Source: Daucus carota subsp. sativus
Taxonomy: Eukaryota > Streptophyta > Magnoliopsida > Apiales > Apiaceae
Assembly: GCF_001625215.2 (NCBI RefSeq)
Contig: NC_030383.2
Location: 54,432,380 to 54,496,379, forward strand
DNA: 64,000 nucleotides
Direction of reading: 5' to 3'
This document shows, piece after piece, positions 32,191 through 44,339 of the stretch. The position numbers and the translations under genes were made by a program. Numbering within the stretch: position 1 is the first letter of the stretch; each line of letters starts with the position of its first letter. Below the pieces are notes generated by a model. That model made no database searches. It saw only the letters and a program-made list of their open reading frames with translations, and was not told the origin of the DNA.

Positions 32191-34318
32191 GTCAATTCCA
32201 CGAGTGTATGACTGCAGAAAATATTCCATATTAATAATCATGCACATTATCGCCAGATGGTTTAATTTATTTTTTCATGAAAAGTATCAAACATTATTTC
32301 AAGCTATACTATTTACGCATTAAGTCAAAAATACTGCACTACATTTGAAAATTTAAAAATAAATTTGATATTCGATTACAACCCCAATATTGTTGATATA
32401 GCAAAATCTGAATATGTAGAAAATAAATAAAAGCCATATGTTATAAGTATCTTAATAAGCTATTACTCGTTATCGTTATTTACCAAGAATAGCATTTTAC
32501 CAAGAATAACATTTTACAGGTGATTAACGTTAACAATTTATATGTTTTTTTATATTTTGAAAAGGATAAAATTATAAGATACTCCCTCCGTCCCACTCAT
32601 TTCTATACATTCCAAATATAGTAACTTTTTATAATATAAAACACTAGTACACCCACTACATTCTTCTACTATCTCCATTCTATAATAATATAACGGTCTT
32701 TCTAATGTGTGCCCAAGGGCACACAATAAGCACTAACTTTTATGAAAATGGCTTGTTTTGATTGGTGGAATTGATGTGAATGCAGGGGGGCCATTTACAT
32801 TTATTATCTATCCACCAATCAAAAGTTAGTATTCTCATGGATGTGAGTGACTATTGTCACTACACCATATATGGTCTATCCCAACATCCAAAAATAGTTG
32901 CTAAAACTGCAATTTATGTTGCCATTGGATTTTAGGCAACATTTTGTCCAAATTTGAAGGTGTTAGGAAAATCCATGTGGCCATAGAGTTTATGCCAACA
33001 CTTTTTCCATTTTTTGACAACACAGTTTTTGATGTTGCCTTAGACCCTATGCCAACGTTATTTTATCATTAGCAACATGGTTGATGTGTGTTGCTGTAAA
33101 TCATATGACAACATCTCTGTATAATGGCAACATATTTTTTGTGTTGCCATATAATATATGGCAACATCTATTTTACAATTTTGCAACATTTCGAGTAATA
33201 TTTTATGTTTTTGCCAACATTTTTTCTGTCTGTGGCAATGTATTTATTAAAAAAAATTGCAAGATTTTGTTTGTATATATAATAACCAAAACCAATCATC
33301 CATTCCAAAACCTAACTCCAAACACCAAACAATATTAACTAAACCTACATACCATAACATAGTTAAATCCAAACTCCACAATACCTATTACACATAATTT
33401 TATCACAAATTACTAAAATTCCTCAAATAATACTAGAATTCTACCACAAATTACTAAAGTTCCATATATACTAAAAATTTTCCACAACACTCAAATTCTA
33501 TAAATCAAAGTATATTGGTTATTGGAATCGAGAATGATCTTGACAATGTGGCCCTATAATTCAAGTTTGCATCACTAGAAGGGCTTGTGCTGGAAGCTGG
33601 ACGAGGTGAGCAGAAATGTTGCCGTTGCGGCAAGCTTACATTTTGATTCCCTCATCCATTCCAAGTTTCGAGGATTAAATCACCTGCACAAAGATCCCAA
33701 TACTGATTTTCAGAAAAGATAGAACACTAAGAGTGCTAAAAAAATGCATGCTTTTTATACTTACAGTCACTGGTTTTAATCTTTTATATCCATAATATAC
33801 ATTCTTTTGGGTATTAGTTTCTACCAGCTAAAGTCTAACTAATAGAAGACATAATTGTACGTTACAGAACGGATGATTTACTCATCATTATTGATATAAA
33901 ATTTCATCTATATATTGTTATTTCTCTTAAGTTCTTATTATCGGTATTTCATTACAAGCAGATTCCTGTTCATATTATCTGTATTTCTTTACAAGCAAAT
34001 TCTTGTTCTTATTATCTGTATTTCTTTACAAGCAAATTCCAGATTCTTGTATTTGTTTGTGGCGTTGGTCAAACTACAAACTAATAATGCAAGTTATATT
34101 AGCCATAGAAATAAATGTGCACAGAAGAGGAAGAACTGAAGGGAACCCTTTGGCAAATCACAGATGAATAAATCGACACAAAAACACAAATATACGAATA
34201 CTATTTGTGATCAAAATAAGCTTATGCAGGACATCCAAAAAACAAGTGAATTCTCACATGAGAACATGTTTCAACTATGTTCTAAAGCAAAAAAAAAAAA
34301 AAAAAGTGGGATCTTTAC

Positions 34319-34880
34319 CATCATTTTCTCCACAGTTTACCGTATTTCTCCATCTAGATCAGATAGTTTGTTCCTCTCAGGCTCTACCTTTTGGGTATCA
34401 ACTTCAGGATTGCCTTTCACCAAGTACTTCCACCATTGCATTTTGTCCTGCTTGAAAAGAAGTACAGAGTTACACTTCTGGTCCTCTGTAAAATATAAAA
34501 GATATAACTTCAAGTGAACTATGTCACCCGCACTCTACTGAGTGTACAACATAATTACATATCTTCAACTCACATATTTTCAGAAATTTTGATTGAATTT
34601 GGCCTAAAATGAATTGTTAGTGTCCACGCTCACGTCCTATGTTAAGACACAGGAACTCAAGTGCATTAAAAATATAAACAATAACATCGTAAATGACATG
34701 TGAAAGTGTGTTAGCAATCAAAATCCATCAGAAACTTACCCACGCTCCATATACTATCATCAAGCTTAATAGGCTGATAAAGCTTCCCCTGAAGTATGCC
34801 GGATGGTAAATTAATACAAATACAATACATGTTATTTTGCACTTGAAATTCCATGTTAACCCGTCTGCAATTCATATGTC
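34319..34880 (-). pseudogene. NudC/BOBBER1-like gene fragment inside the CACTA element
   Basis: Two minus-strand exons with a splice-competent intron between them. The upstream exon (about 34740-34880) gives GKLYQPIKLDDSIWSV. The next (34319-34485) gives EDQKCNSVLLFKQDKMQWWK, then LVKGNPEVDTQKVEPE and KLSDLDGEIR, then a stop codon where the family has Gln, then TVEKMM. This is the CS-domain end and following conserved segment of plant NudC-domain chaperones (BOBBER1). The exon junction reads WSV-E-DQK in frame. The intron shows that genomic DNA, not cDNA, was captured. Both ends of the gene are missing and an in-frame stop is present, so no protein is expected. Confidence 0.8.
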
Positions 34881-35384
34881 CAGGGTCATTGTGATTCTCC
34901 ACACATTACTACTAGAATAAAAACTAAAACTCAAGAAAAAGTACACATTACAGGGGCATATACATTCTCCAGGAATACACGAAAACTAATTCACTTGAAA
35001 ATACACTTGCAAATCTCAAGCACTTTTAACAAGTTTATATACATTATTCCTCCAGTATAAACAAAAAACCATAAACAAATAGTAAGAATTCAGAAATGCA
35101 CATACAAACTTGGAAAATGCAGATAAGCAAACACACCCCAAGAGTTTTTCAATTGACTTGCAAATTTAACCCTAATCAACTCCCAATTAAACCCCAATTA
35201 AAGAAACCCTAAATTAACAATTTAAAAATTAGGGTTTTAAAACCCCCAAATCAACAAGATGAACTCAGAGAGATACCTTATAGTTAGAGTTCGACCAAAT
35301 TAAACTTACGAGAGAAAAGCAACTGAGCTCCTTCTATAAAGTCGTCGGACCAACCCTTTCCCAAATTTTCGCAGATTCTAGATT

Positions 35385-35600
35385 CGAGAGATGAGAGATA
35401 TGAGAACGAGATGAGAGAAAGAGATGAAAGAGCGAGATGGGGAAGATTCGGAAGAGAGGTATACGGGAGAGATTGAGTGAGAGATGCGGGATAGAGAGTA
35501 AGAGATGCAGAAGAGAGAGAGAGAGAGCGAGAGATCGAGAGTTCGAGGGAGGGAGGTGTTTTTGTCTGAGAGAGAGTGAGTTCGAGGGAGGGAGGTGTGT
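35385..35600 (+). repeat. Purine-rich AGAG low-complexity tract
   Basis: Almost entirely A and G on the plus strand, with GAGAGA runs and a repeated TTCGAGGGAGGGAGGTGT about 57 bases apart. On the minus strand this is a CT-rich tract like those in plant 5' leaders, so it may be the captured NudC gene's leader or promoter. Confidence 0.6.
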
Positions 35601-36228
35601 TTATTTGAGAGATGTTTTTGATTTATGTTTTAATTGTCTAAGGAATAACACGTTTTGTCTGAGGCGGTTGCTGAATTTTGTTTAAAAATTTGACTATCAA
35701 AACAAAGCGGGGTGTTTCCCTCCTTTATTTGAGTTCTTCTCTAAGGCAACATCGCACAAGATGTTGGCAAGATGTTGGCATCGAGATTTTTTTGTGGTTA
35801 AGGCAACAGTTTTCGTATCAATGGCAACACCGCTATATGATGTTGGTATACACCCACTTCAATCAAATTTTAAGCATCTAAGGCAACGTTTTTGGTGGCA
35901 ACATCATTATGCAATGTTGGGATAGACCAAATATGGTGTAGTGTGTGTGCCCTTGGGCACACCATAGAAAATTCGATAATATAAACACTATTACACCCAC
36001 TATTTTCCCCCACTATCTCAAATCTATCATTAAATATAAATGGGTCCCACCACTTTACTCACTTTTCATCTCAATTTACTCACTTTTTACACTTTTTTTT
36101 TTTGTCTCCGTGTCCAAACCAAACGTATACTCCCTCTGGTTCTTTTTACTTTTCCCATTTGGGATGTTGGAACTGTTCACGACATGAGACAAATTACTAA
36201 TTTAAGCATAATTCATATGACCAAATAT

Positions 36229-37100
36229 AGTGTGCGTTTGGGAATGGAACTTCTGGGCTTAAAAGCCCGGAAGCCCACTTCCTCACTTTTGTCATGCGTT
36301 TGGCAAGCGATCTGAAGCCATTAAAAAGAGTAAAAGAAGCTGATAAAAGAAGCTATGAATCGGAGCTTTTTTGGAGACTCAACTTAAACTTCTTTCGCCT
36401 GTCCTTTCCTTCTCTTCATTTACTACTGTTTTTGTTTATTTTTTGTAAAGATTTTTTAATTTAAATTTTTGTCTTCAATTTTATAAAATACTCAAGTATA
36501 TTAATATTATATACTCCCTCCATCCCAAATTAGATGAGCTTGTTGACTTTGGGCACGCAATTTAAAATCCATTGACCGCATAGCTACATTATTTATTTTT
36601 GAAATTTTAATTTTGCAAATAAAATTTTAAATATGAAAATTTCATTTACAAAAGAAAATTTAAAAAAATAAATTTCGGAACTATACGGTTAATGCACCTT
36701 AAATTACGTGCCCAAAGTCAACTAACGTATCTAATTTGGGATGGAGGGAGTATTAATATCATATATTAATATTTATATAAATTTTTAAACACACTTATAG
36801 ATGACTTAAATGTGAGACAAAGTAAACCAAAAACCATTTCTTATATAATATAAATATTACTATAATCTAATATTTTCATCAACGTTTTCAATTTATTTCG
36901 TAAAAATCAAATAATTATATTACAAAATTACGAAAATATACCAACTTATAATTTAAGCTATCCAAACACTTAAAAACTTATAAGTCCCAATATCCAAACA
37001 CTTATGATAGCTTAAAAGTTCAAATCAACTTCTCACTTTTAATTCACTTCTTTACTTTAAGCAATAAGTCACTTCTTTTAAGCTCAGCCAAACGGCCCCA
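36229..37100. repeat. hAT-like MITE nested at third level
   Basis: The left end GTGTGCGTTTGGG with inward CTTAAAAG is mirrored by CTTTTAAGCTCAGCCAAACGGCCCC at the right. ATAGT on both sides may be part of a target duplication. It contains a further complete MITE at 36514-36750. Confidence 0.5.
36514..36750. repeat. Complete MITE nested at fourth level (237 bp)
   Basis: Near-perfect terminal inverted repeats: CTCCCTCCATCCCAAATTAG at the left and CTAATTTGGGATGGAGGGAG at the right, with inner GTTGACTTTGGGCACG mirrored by CGTGCCCAAAGTCAAC. TA flanks both ends. It is the innermost and probably youngest layer of the nest. Confidence 0.85.
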
Positions 37101-37285
37101 TAGTCATGAGTGATCTTGTTAGATTCGTATTTATAAGTATTTTAATACAATGAAATTTTTATATTTAATACTAATACAAAACTAAAAATATTAATGATTA
37201 AAAGTGTGTGTTGGCAAACATGAAAAGTACAAATGGGAAAAATATTAAGAGACGGAGGGAGTATAATCTACCGGGACGGAGGGAG

Positions 37286-37779
37286 CAGGTGTTTAAATAA
37301 CAACAATAAAAAAACTTAAAGTTAACCTCTTTTCACTTTAAGTAAAGAACAGCTAGATTATGACAAACAATCACTCGCCAACATATTCATAGTAATTTGT
37401 CAAATGAGGACAGCTTAATTAGTACTTCATGTCCTAATCAACTGGCTGGGTAATTGATTTGTCTACTTTATACTTTTTGGTCAATCTTGTATATTGTTTT
37501 ATACTCTTTTTTTTTTTTTTTTTGAACGCATTGTTTTATACTCTTACTCGCGCCGATCGATCATTCTTTTTATAAAATGTCATTCATTTTTTAATATTTT
37601 AGATTTTCAGAAAATAATAATTAATTTTTATATAAATCTCATTTTCATTCACTACTTTCATCTACTTTTCTACATTTATCAACTATTACTCATTTTTCAT
37701 ATTATTTTATATAATTTTTGGGATGTTCTTCGTGATACTGTTATACAATTGGCTTTTATAATTGGTATAATCACATTTT
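37286..37779. other. AT-rich intergenic; nothing recognised
   Basis: Contains a poly-T run near 37507. No gene is seen. Confidence 0.4.
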
Positions 37780-38165
37780 TGACTTCTATCCGTGATAATA
37801 TATATTATACATCTAATTTTCTACATATAATACTCTTATATAATATAAAATATAATAGATTTGATTTAAGATCGTAAAACAAATTGTATATTTAAAATCT
37901 TTAGGAAATATATAAATATGAAATAGACCTTTTACATCATGTTAAAGGACTTAAATGAGTGAGATGTATTCAAACTTTATAGTGAACTTTGATCTTTTAT
38001 ATATATCTTACTTATTTTGACTATGACTTACATGATTTAAGAGTCTATTTCATATATTTCTTTACAAAGATTTCAAATATAAAATTCGTTCTATGATCTT
38101 AAATCTTATTATATTTCATATAAATGAGGGAGTATTATATGTGAAAAATCAAATATACATGATTA
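37780..38165. repeat. Foldback element, copy 2
   Basis: Imperfect inverted halves: ACATATAATACTC, GATTTAAGATCGTAAAAC and ATGAAATAGAC at the left face GTCTATTTCAT, ATGATCTTAAATC and GAGTATTATATGTG at the right. Same family as 31735-32190. Confidence 0.6.
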
Positions 38166-40583
38166 TCACACGCAGAATTGAAAAATTTGAGAGGTGCCGT
38201 TGATAAAAACAATTATATAATAGTATTAAATATTCTAACTTTAATTTGTTAAAGACGACGTCCCACGTATGTATAAAAGAAAATGGACAAGAGTGAGCAA
38301 ATATATATTTTAGTGTTATCGACCATGATTTGATTTATTAAGCAAATATATACAGGCCAGGTGTTTTTTCATTCTTTCTTTTGATTAATAGTCAATACTG
38401 GCCCAGTTTTCTTATTTTCCATCACTAAAGTCAGAAAACATTTTTTATGGTGGAAAATATAAACAAAATTTGGACTCGTGAAAAAATGGGTAGTAGCTAG
38501 GTTATAACTTATAACCTATTGGTAGCACAGTTAGGGCTGGTTTCTGGGCTCTGGCCACAGTACTGTCTGTTTCTTCAGCTGCACTATTTTATATATTACA
38601 CCCATCTTTTACATTAAGTATTAAGTATTAATTGCTCTCACCATTTCATCAATTTTTCTTAATTTTTTTACTAAATTACATATTTTTTTAATTTCCGTGT
38701 TATTAGAGTGGAAGCGGAAGAGTATAGTTTTATGCTGCTATTGTAAACAGTGTTTTCCTTTGCGTCAAACTTTAGTTCCCACATCTTGAAATGTAACAGC
38801 AGTTACTACATGAAAAACATCACATAAAAGGTGAAACTCAACAATAATATTTTAAAAAAGAAGCATTTTATATTGTGGTAGCTGCTTCTTATATTTTAAT
38901 CATTGATTTTGTTTTGTTTTTGTGTGGTTCCACGGTCTTTTCTTCGCTAATTATTCGTACATAAGCTCCTATCTAAAATAACTTCAAACAAAGTTTTATT
39001 AATTCCGAATCCGAACTAATTGTGCAATGCGATGTGGATATCACATTATTTGAAGAGTTTGAGGTTGATGGTTCATTTTGTGAAAGAATCAAATATTTTT
39101 AACGGCCAACTAAACACAGAAAGAAGGTTCAAATCAAGATTACGAATAGTGATCCTAGCTAGTTTAGCTTAGTTTGGCGATCTTTTTATTGTTCGTCTAT
39201 TAGTAAAAACGTGGCACCTTTTTTTAAAGAAGCCAGATACGTGCCAACCTATCTACGTTGTAAACATACGTTTAGGTGGAGATGATACATTGTCTGGATC
39301 GAGATGATCCAGGTGTTAACATGAGAGATGAGATCTTATATATGTATCATATGAAGGATTTTTTTCACCTATATATTTATAAAGAATTCAGATCAGAGAA
39401 TTTCCATGAGATGAGGTGTTATTTCCTAATTTGTCTGCCTTTTAATATGTTTCGGTTTTTCAGAAAAGAGTAGGAACATGTGCGCCGATTTTGATAATAT
39501 ATTTGAAGACTTTTTTATTTTTTTACAATGCATCCTTGATTTCTTATATCTGTTCTGATAATTTTTGGGTGAGTCAGAGTCGAACCCGATTGAGTGTTCC
39601 GTGACAAATGAAGATAAACCCACCACCGGCTTATAGAATCATGCTCAGACTTCTTGTTATAAAAACATTAAAACATCAATAAAGAGAATCTTTGACCCTT
39701 TAAATTTTTTGTTAAAATTAATAAAACATATATCATAAACAAAAACTATAAGAAAATATGTAAAAATCCACATATCTACTAAAAAAAATACTATAACATT
39801 ATAGTAAGGGAATTCTTGATATAGTCATATCTTTCTTTTTCTCGATCGAGAAATTTCAATGATTCTTTTTTACTTTTGACTTTTACAAATTGTGTCATTT
39901 CTTATTTTTGATTTAGTATTTATTTTTTAAATTTCATACAATACTTCCATTATTGAAAATGTTAAATTATAGGAATATCACATACAAAATTCAAACAAAA
40001 ATTATAATACTTATCGGAACAGTTAATAGCACAAGAATAGTTAAATTTTAAATTACATTTTGTTCGTATAATCTCGTGATTATATTATTGAACACGATAG
40101 ATTATGGTCAAAGTACGAAAAGATTGAGATTAATCGGCTGAATAATTTACCTGAATTCAAACATATGACATACTAGTATTAATGAAATCTAGATGAGACA
40201 AAATTAAGTAGCAAGTCAAAAATAGAAGCCTAGGCCTACTCTAGGATGGCAATATCACGACTTGAAAGCTGATTCGATACGTAACCCGATTTATCGACAC
40301 AAAATCTAAAAATGACTTGAAAATCATCCGATTGACACGAAGTCAGAATTTCATTTTTAATAACTTTAATTTTTAATTTTATTCAATTTTAAATAATTTT
40401 AACTTGATCCGAAATCGACCCGATTGCTGACACAAATACTGACTCGTTATTCGAAATTACCACCCATCCTTCTCGATAAAAGATGTGTAACAATTTTACG
40501 TCATGAAAAACAAAGCGAGTCAAAGCATGTGTAAAATTTTATATTTCCGCAATTCTAAATGGATCTGGAGAGGTACGATGTAC
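38166..40583. other. Long AT-rich intergenic stretch
   Basis: No convincing gene. Bases 38580-38705 look like a remnant of the Tc1/mariner-type MITE interior (ACACCC, TTAAGTATTA, TTCCGTGT in order). Bases 40243-40462 may be a worn hAT-like MITE: AGGATGGCAATA at the left, ATTACCACCCATCCTT at the right. Confidence 0.45.
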
Positions 40584-40590
40584 TATAAAA
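40584..40590 (+). promoter_or_regulatory. TATA box of carboxylesterase CXE-1
   Basis: TATAAAA lies 54 bases upstream of the ATG at 40644, a plausible distance for a short 5' leader. Confidence 0.5.
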
Positions 40591-40643
40591 TCAGACTTTT
40601 TGTATGTTCAATGTATACACATTCGTTGCAGGCCTGAAGTCAG

Positions 40644-42856
40644 ATGGAAATCCCACTCACCTCCGCCGCAAAACCACCGTCATTTCCCATAAAATCCCGT
40701 ATCAACATCGCCTTACTAAACTTCTTGATAAACCTTTGCTACAAAAATCATGACACGATCCATAGAAGCCTCTGGAACTTCTTATGCAAACCCTTACTCA
40801 CTTCATCAAACCCTAAGCCCATAAATGGTGTCTTCACCTATGACGTTACTGTCGATCCCTCTCGTGACCTTTGGTTCCGTGTTTACGTGCCAACGGACAC
40901 GAAAGCTTCTCTTCCGGTGATCATTTACTTCCATGGCGGTGGATTCGTAATTTGTAGTCCACATATAAAGTTTTATGATGTTGTGTGCCGCCGTTTTGCA
41001 GCTGAGGTTCAGGCTATTGTTGTTTCGGTTAATTATCGACTTGCACCCGAACACAAGTACCCTGCTCAACATGTTGATGGATTCGATGTGCTTAAGTTTA
41101 TTGATGGGGAAAAAGAGATATTGCCGGAAAATGCAGATCTGGCTAGGTGCTTTCTTGCGGGAGATAGTGCAGGTGGAAATATAGCCCACCATGTCGCAAA
41201 AATAGTCTGCGAGTCATATTCAGGGAAAATTGAGGTACGTTCATTATTTACATATGCATATAGTTAGTTGTTTTCTGAAACACTTGCAAGACCTTCTATT
41301 TGTCTAAAAAATTATCTAGCACAACTCGAGATCCAAATTTATGTCATATTTTCCTTTCTACACTAATAAAAGTCTGAAAAAAAAGGGTAACTTAAATTCA
41401 TGCAAAGCCCCAAAAATTCAAATCAGGGACGTCTTCTGGCCTAAGAAATACCAGAAGGCAAGGTCTGACGCATAAGATACAATAATGTCTCCCACGCAGG
41501 ATCTAAGTCAACGAATAGCTTTGTTTATTTTCTCTTGTTCAGTTCTGTTACTGTACGACATCCTAGGTTGTGTGTATAGTTAGCTTTGTTTATTTTCTCT
41601 TGTTCAGTTCTGTTACTGTACGACATCCTAGGTTGCGTGTATAGTTAGTGAGGATAGAATCAGAGGAGAATAAAATAATAAATTAGAGTAAAATATATAT
41701 ATAATTTAATAGCTGAATTTTTTTAATATTTTCATTTTGGTGTCGGAATTTTAAATTTATAATAGTGTCTATATATTATTTTAATTTATTAAAAAGTGAT
41801 TAATAGCATTATTTTGAGAAAAAAGGATAATCCTTTTCTCTAAAAAGAGATCCTTAACCATTTGTTTAAACATAAAAGTAACATCTTGCCAACATTTGTG
41901 AATCTGAAATGCTAGCACTAAAAGTGCAAAAAGACAAAATTCGACCATCACTTTACATTTTACTGGTAAAGTTATAACAAAAACTTATGAGAAAAAGAAA
42001 ATTATCCCGAAGAATAATAACAGTCATGAGAAAAAATGGCCTGCTAATATGTTTTTATTCAAGTCCGAAGGGGCACTTAAACTGTCAAGCTACTGAGGTT
42101 TTCAGAAGAGAAAACAAGTGAATGTAAAGTGAAAGTATGTTATAATTGCATCAATTTTCATTTGCTTTCGTCCATTTAAAAAATTCGGGAGCACAAATAA
42201 AAATGAAAGTTATATAATTTCACTTTCTCTTCACTTGCTTTCCTCCTTTTTATAACTCGAGAGCTGGGCGTAAAAAAGGAAGGAATACAAATTATTTATA
42301 AACATTGTCCTTATATATATAAAAATATATTTCTCATTCCATTCGCTCTCAATTTCATTTCAACCAACCTTATTGTGCAAAATGCATCTATATATAATGA
42401 TATAGCTTCGTGCCATATTGTTTTTCCTAACCGAAGGTAAAAGGAGTTATTGCTATTCAACCATTTTTTGGCGGGGAAGAGCGGACAGAATCAGAAAAGA
42501 GAATAACAGGCCCCTCTCTTGTGCCTTTGGAGCGGTTAGATCAATTCTGGAGGTCTTGGTTGCCAGCAGGGGACGGACATAACAAGGATCACAAGGCGAT
42601 TAATGTCACCGGTCCTGAAGCTGTGGACTTATCAACATTGGATTTCCCTGCAACAATTGTGTTTGTGGGAGATTTGGATATCTTGCAGGATTGGCAAAGA
42701 CGGTACTACAATTGGCTCAAGAATGGTGGAATTCAAGTTGATTTGGTTGAATACCGGAACTCCATTCATTGTTTTTTTCTTTTCCCTGATTTGCCGCAGT
42801 CTCATCAGCTATTCACTGATATCAGCAAATTTGTTCATCAACAAGAGATCAAGTAA
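40644..42856 (+). CDS. CXE-1: carboxylesterase of the GID1/CXE18-like group
   Basis: An alpha/beta-hydrolase of the plant carboxylesterase family (closest recalled relative AtCXE18), expected to cleave small esters in the cytosol. Exon 1 is 40644-41234 and exon 2 is 42437-42856, joined as GKIE/VKGVIAIQPFFGG; 336 aa. The oxyanion-hole motif is FHGGGF, the nucleophile Ser is in GDSAGGN, the acid is in VFVGDLDIL and the His in SIHCFF, so the triad is complete and the enzyme looks active rather than a GA-receptor derivative. The 1202-base intron holds a 65-base tandem duplication. Pseudogene pieces and the paralogue CXE-3 follow downstream. Confidence 0.9.
41518..41647 (+). repeat. 65-bp tandem duplication in the CXE-1 intron
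   Basis: Two adjacent 65-base copies (41518-41582, 41583-41647) start GCTTTGTTTATTTTC and differ at one base that I can see. Recent slippage or replication error. Confidence 0.85.
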
Positions 42857-42994
42857 TTTCATGAAAGCTGAAAAGAGTAAAATTACGAGATTATGCTAGA
42901 GGCTTTAGTATAAATATACTACTTAAGTACCGATAATGTCTTTTTTTCCTTGTTATAAATAAAACAATTTGGTCACCCATTGTTAAAAATGGCA

Positions 42995-43740
42995 ATGCTG
43001 TCGATTTTAGAAATTGTCAAAGGAGTGCAAAATGTTTCAAGTAGTAGACGAGTTGCTGTCAAGGAGGCATAGGAAAATTTAGAGAAAGTTTTTAAATGTG
43101 TTAACCGTGTTAAGCATGTTCGGTTGCAAACACTTCGAGGTGAACTTGAAGCAATATAAATGAAGGATTCGGAACAAGTGTCTGAATATATAATCGTATG
43201 CAAACTGTGGCAAATTACCTTCAGATACAACGGAGAAAATTCATTTGAGGCAAGGTAAGATATTGAGTTCTCTAGCATGAAAATTTAAAAATATCATGTG
43301 CGCAATTGAGGAGTCCAAAAACCTGGAAAAAATGACTGTTGATGGACTTGCTGGGTCTTGATCTTGAGGCACATAAACAGCGAAAAAAAATGAAGGAGCT
43401 GGAGCCTCTTGCAGAAGAACTACAAGCAAAGGCCACAATGAAAGAAGATAAAGCACTATTTATGCCAGAAAATCATGGCAAGGGACGCGATCGTGATAAT
43501 CATAAATTTATTTGCAGTAGAGGCCCCAGGCATGGAAACAACAGAATTTGATGAAAAAGGTCAAAAAAACCCAACATAATTGGCACGGAAGAGGAAATAG
43601 CCATGACAAAGATGGCAGATCAACTCTGGAAGAGGCAGAGAATCAATTAAATGTTACAATTATTGAAAGTCCGGGAATTTTGCTAAAGAATGCTGGCTTA
43701 ACAATAAGGTTGAGAAACGAGCAAGTTCAGGCATTTTGAT
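42995..43740 (+). mobile_element. Fossil Copia gag fragment
   Basis: Pieces of a Copia-type gag (UBN2 region) are recognisable, for example VKHVRLQTLRGELEAI and CAIEESKNLEKMTVDG. It is broken with many breaks, has no pol region and no LTRs that I can find, and is old. It is unrelated in sequence to the young Copia element at 21427. Confidence 0.7.
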
Positions 43741-43773
43741 AAAGAATGCTGGTTTAACAATAAGGTTGAGGAG
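43679..43773 (+). repeat. Short direct repeat, about 30 bp twice
   Basis: AAAGAATGCTGG(C/T)TTAACAATAAGGTTGAG occurs at about 43684 and again at about 43742, a local duplication beside the gag fossil. Confidence 0.7.
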
Positions 43774-43927
43774 CAAATTTAGTCCAGAAAGAGGATCATG
43801 GTATATATTGTCCTAATGACGTACAAAGATGTTTTTCATTGAAAAAAATCGCCATAATAAATTTTATTTTGTTGTTCCGTCCAGGTTGGGAAGCAAATAA
43901 ATTTATTTAGATTTTTGACAAAAAGAT

Positions 43928-44241
43928 GTTCATAGATATGTGCAGGAGAGCTTCTGTGGATAAACTTGAACGGACCATCTTTACATTTGACAAACTTATG
44001 TTATCCGCAATACAAGGTAAGCATGTTTTACATATATAGAACATTGTTACAACTACATACAAAACAACGTAGTACAAATTTTCATTTTGTTCATTAACAT
44101 TTAATTTGAGTTGCATTCTGAACTTGAAGCTTTCTTGTCGTCCTATCAATTCAAAAGTAACCACTTATATACAACATATACGCATTTTATAAATCTTGTA
44201 CCCCTGAGCTGATACTTAAGCTGCAGGCCTGCAGTCAGATG
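43928..44241 (+). repeat. CXE upstream region, copy 1, ending at a lone ATG
   Basis: About 310 bases with CTTCTGTGGATAAA, TACAAATTTTCATTTTG and ACGCATTTTATAAATC in order, ending GCCTGCAGTCAGATGG. The ATG (44239) leads into sequence that does not continue as a carboxylesterase. Confidence 0.7.
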
Positions 44242-44339
44242 GAAACTAATAATTCACAACTCGAAAAATTAATTGATTTGCCCACAGATTTTGATCAGTG
44301 TTGACATGTATAACTTCTCCTGTAATAATAAAGATGAAT

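Larger units (their letters stand above)
32858..35943. mobile_element. Non-autonomous CACTA (En/Spm) element with captured gene sequence
   Basis: Ends are CACTACACCATATATGGTC and the inverted GACCAAATATGGTGTAGTG, with 3-base target duplication TGT (32855-32857 and 35944-35946). Both subterminal regions (32890-33240 and 35740-35930) are packed with GGCAACAT or its complement ATGTTGCC and variants, as expected of CACTA transposase binding sites. No transposase gene is present. The interior carries NudC-like exons on the minus strand and a purine-rich AGAG tract near 35385-35600. Confidence 0.8.
32694..35975. repeat. Mutator-type MITE interrupted by a CACTA element
   Basis: Terminal repeats run inward from CGGTCTTTCTAATGTG to a palindromic GTGCCCAAGGGCAC, mirrored at 35947-35975. 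A perfect 9-base target duplication ATAATATAA (32685-32693 and 35976-35984) is typical of Mutator-like elements. Without the CACTA insertion the element is about 190 bases. Confidence 0.75.
36130..37261. repeat. Second MITE nested in the outer MITE, itself interrupted
   Basis: The left end CTCCCTCTGGTTCTTTTTAC is mirrored by AAATATTAAGAGACGGAGGGAG at the right; TA flanks both sides (36128-36129 and 37262-37263). Its middle is occupied by a hAT-like MITE at about 36229-37100. Confidence 0.7.
32582..37285. repeat. Outer Tc1/mariner-type MITE, split into three parts
   Basis: The left end CTCCCTCCGTCCCACTC (after TA at 32580) and the right end CGGGACGGAGGGAG (37272-37285) belong to one element. 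Its own sequence is 32582-32693, 35985-36129 and 37264-37285, together about 280 bases, collinear with the intact 312-base MITE at 29306. Two later insertions split it: a MULE-type MITE with a CACTA element inside, and a second MITE that is itself nested. Confidence 0.75.

Noticed and set aside
37494-37877. A 127-codon Phe/Ile/Tyr-rich frame
   Set aside because: It is a chance frame in T-rich DNA, overlaps a foldback element and has no protein-like composition.
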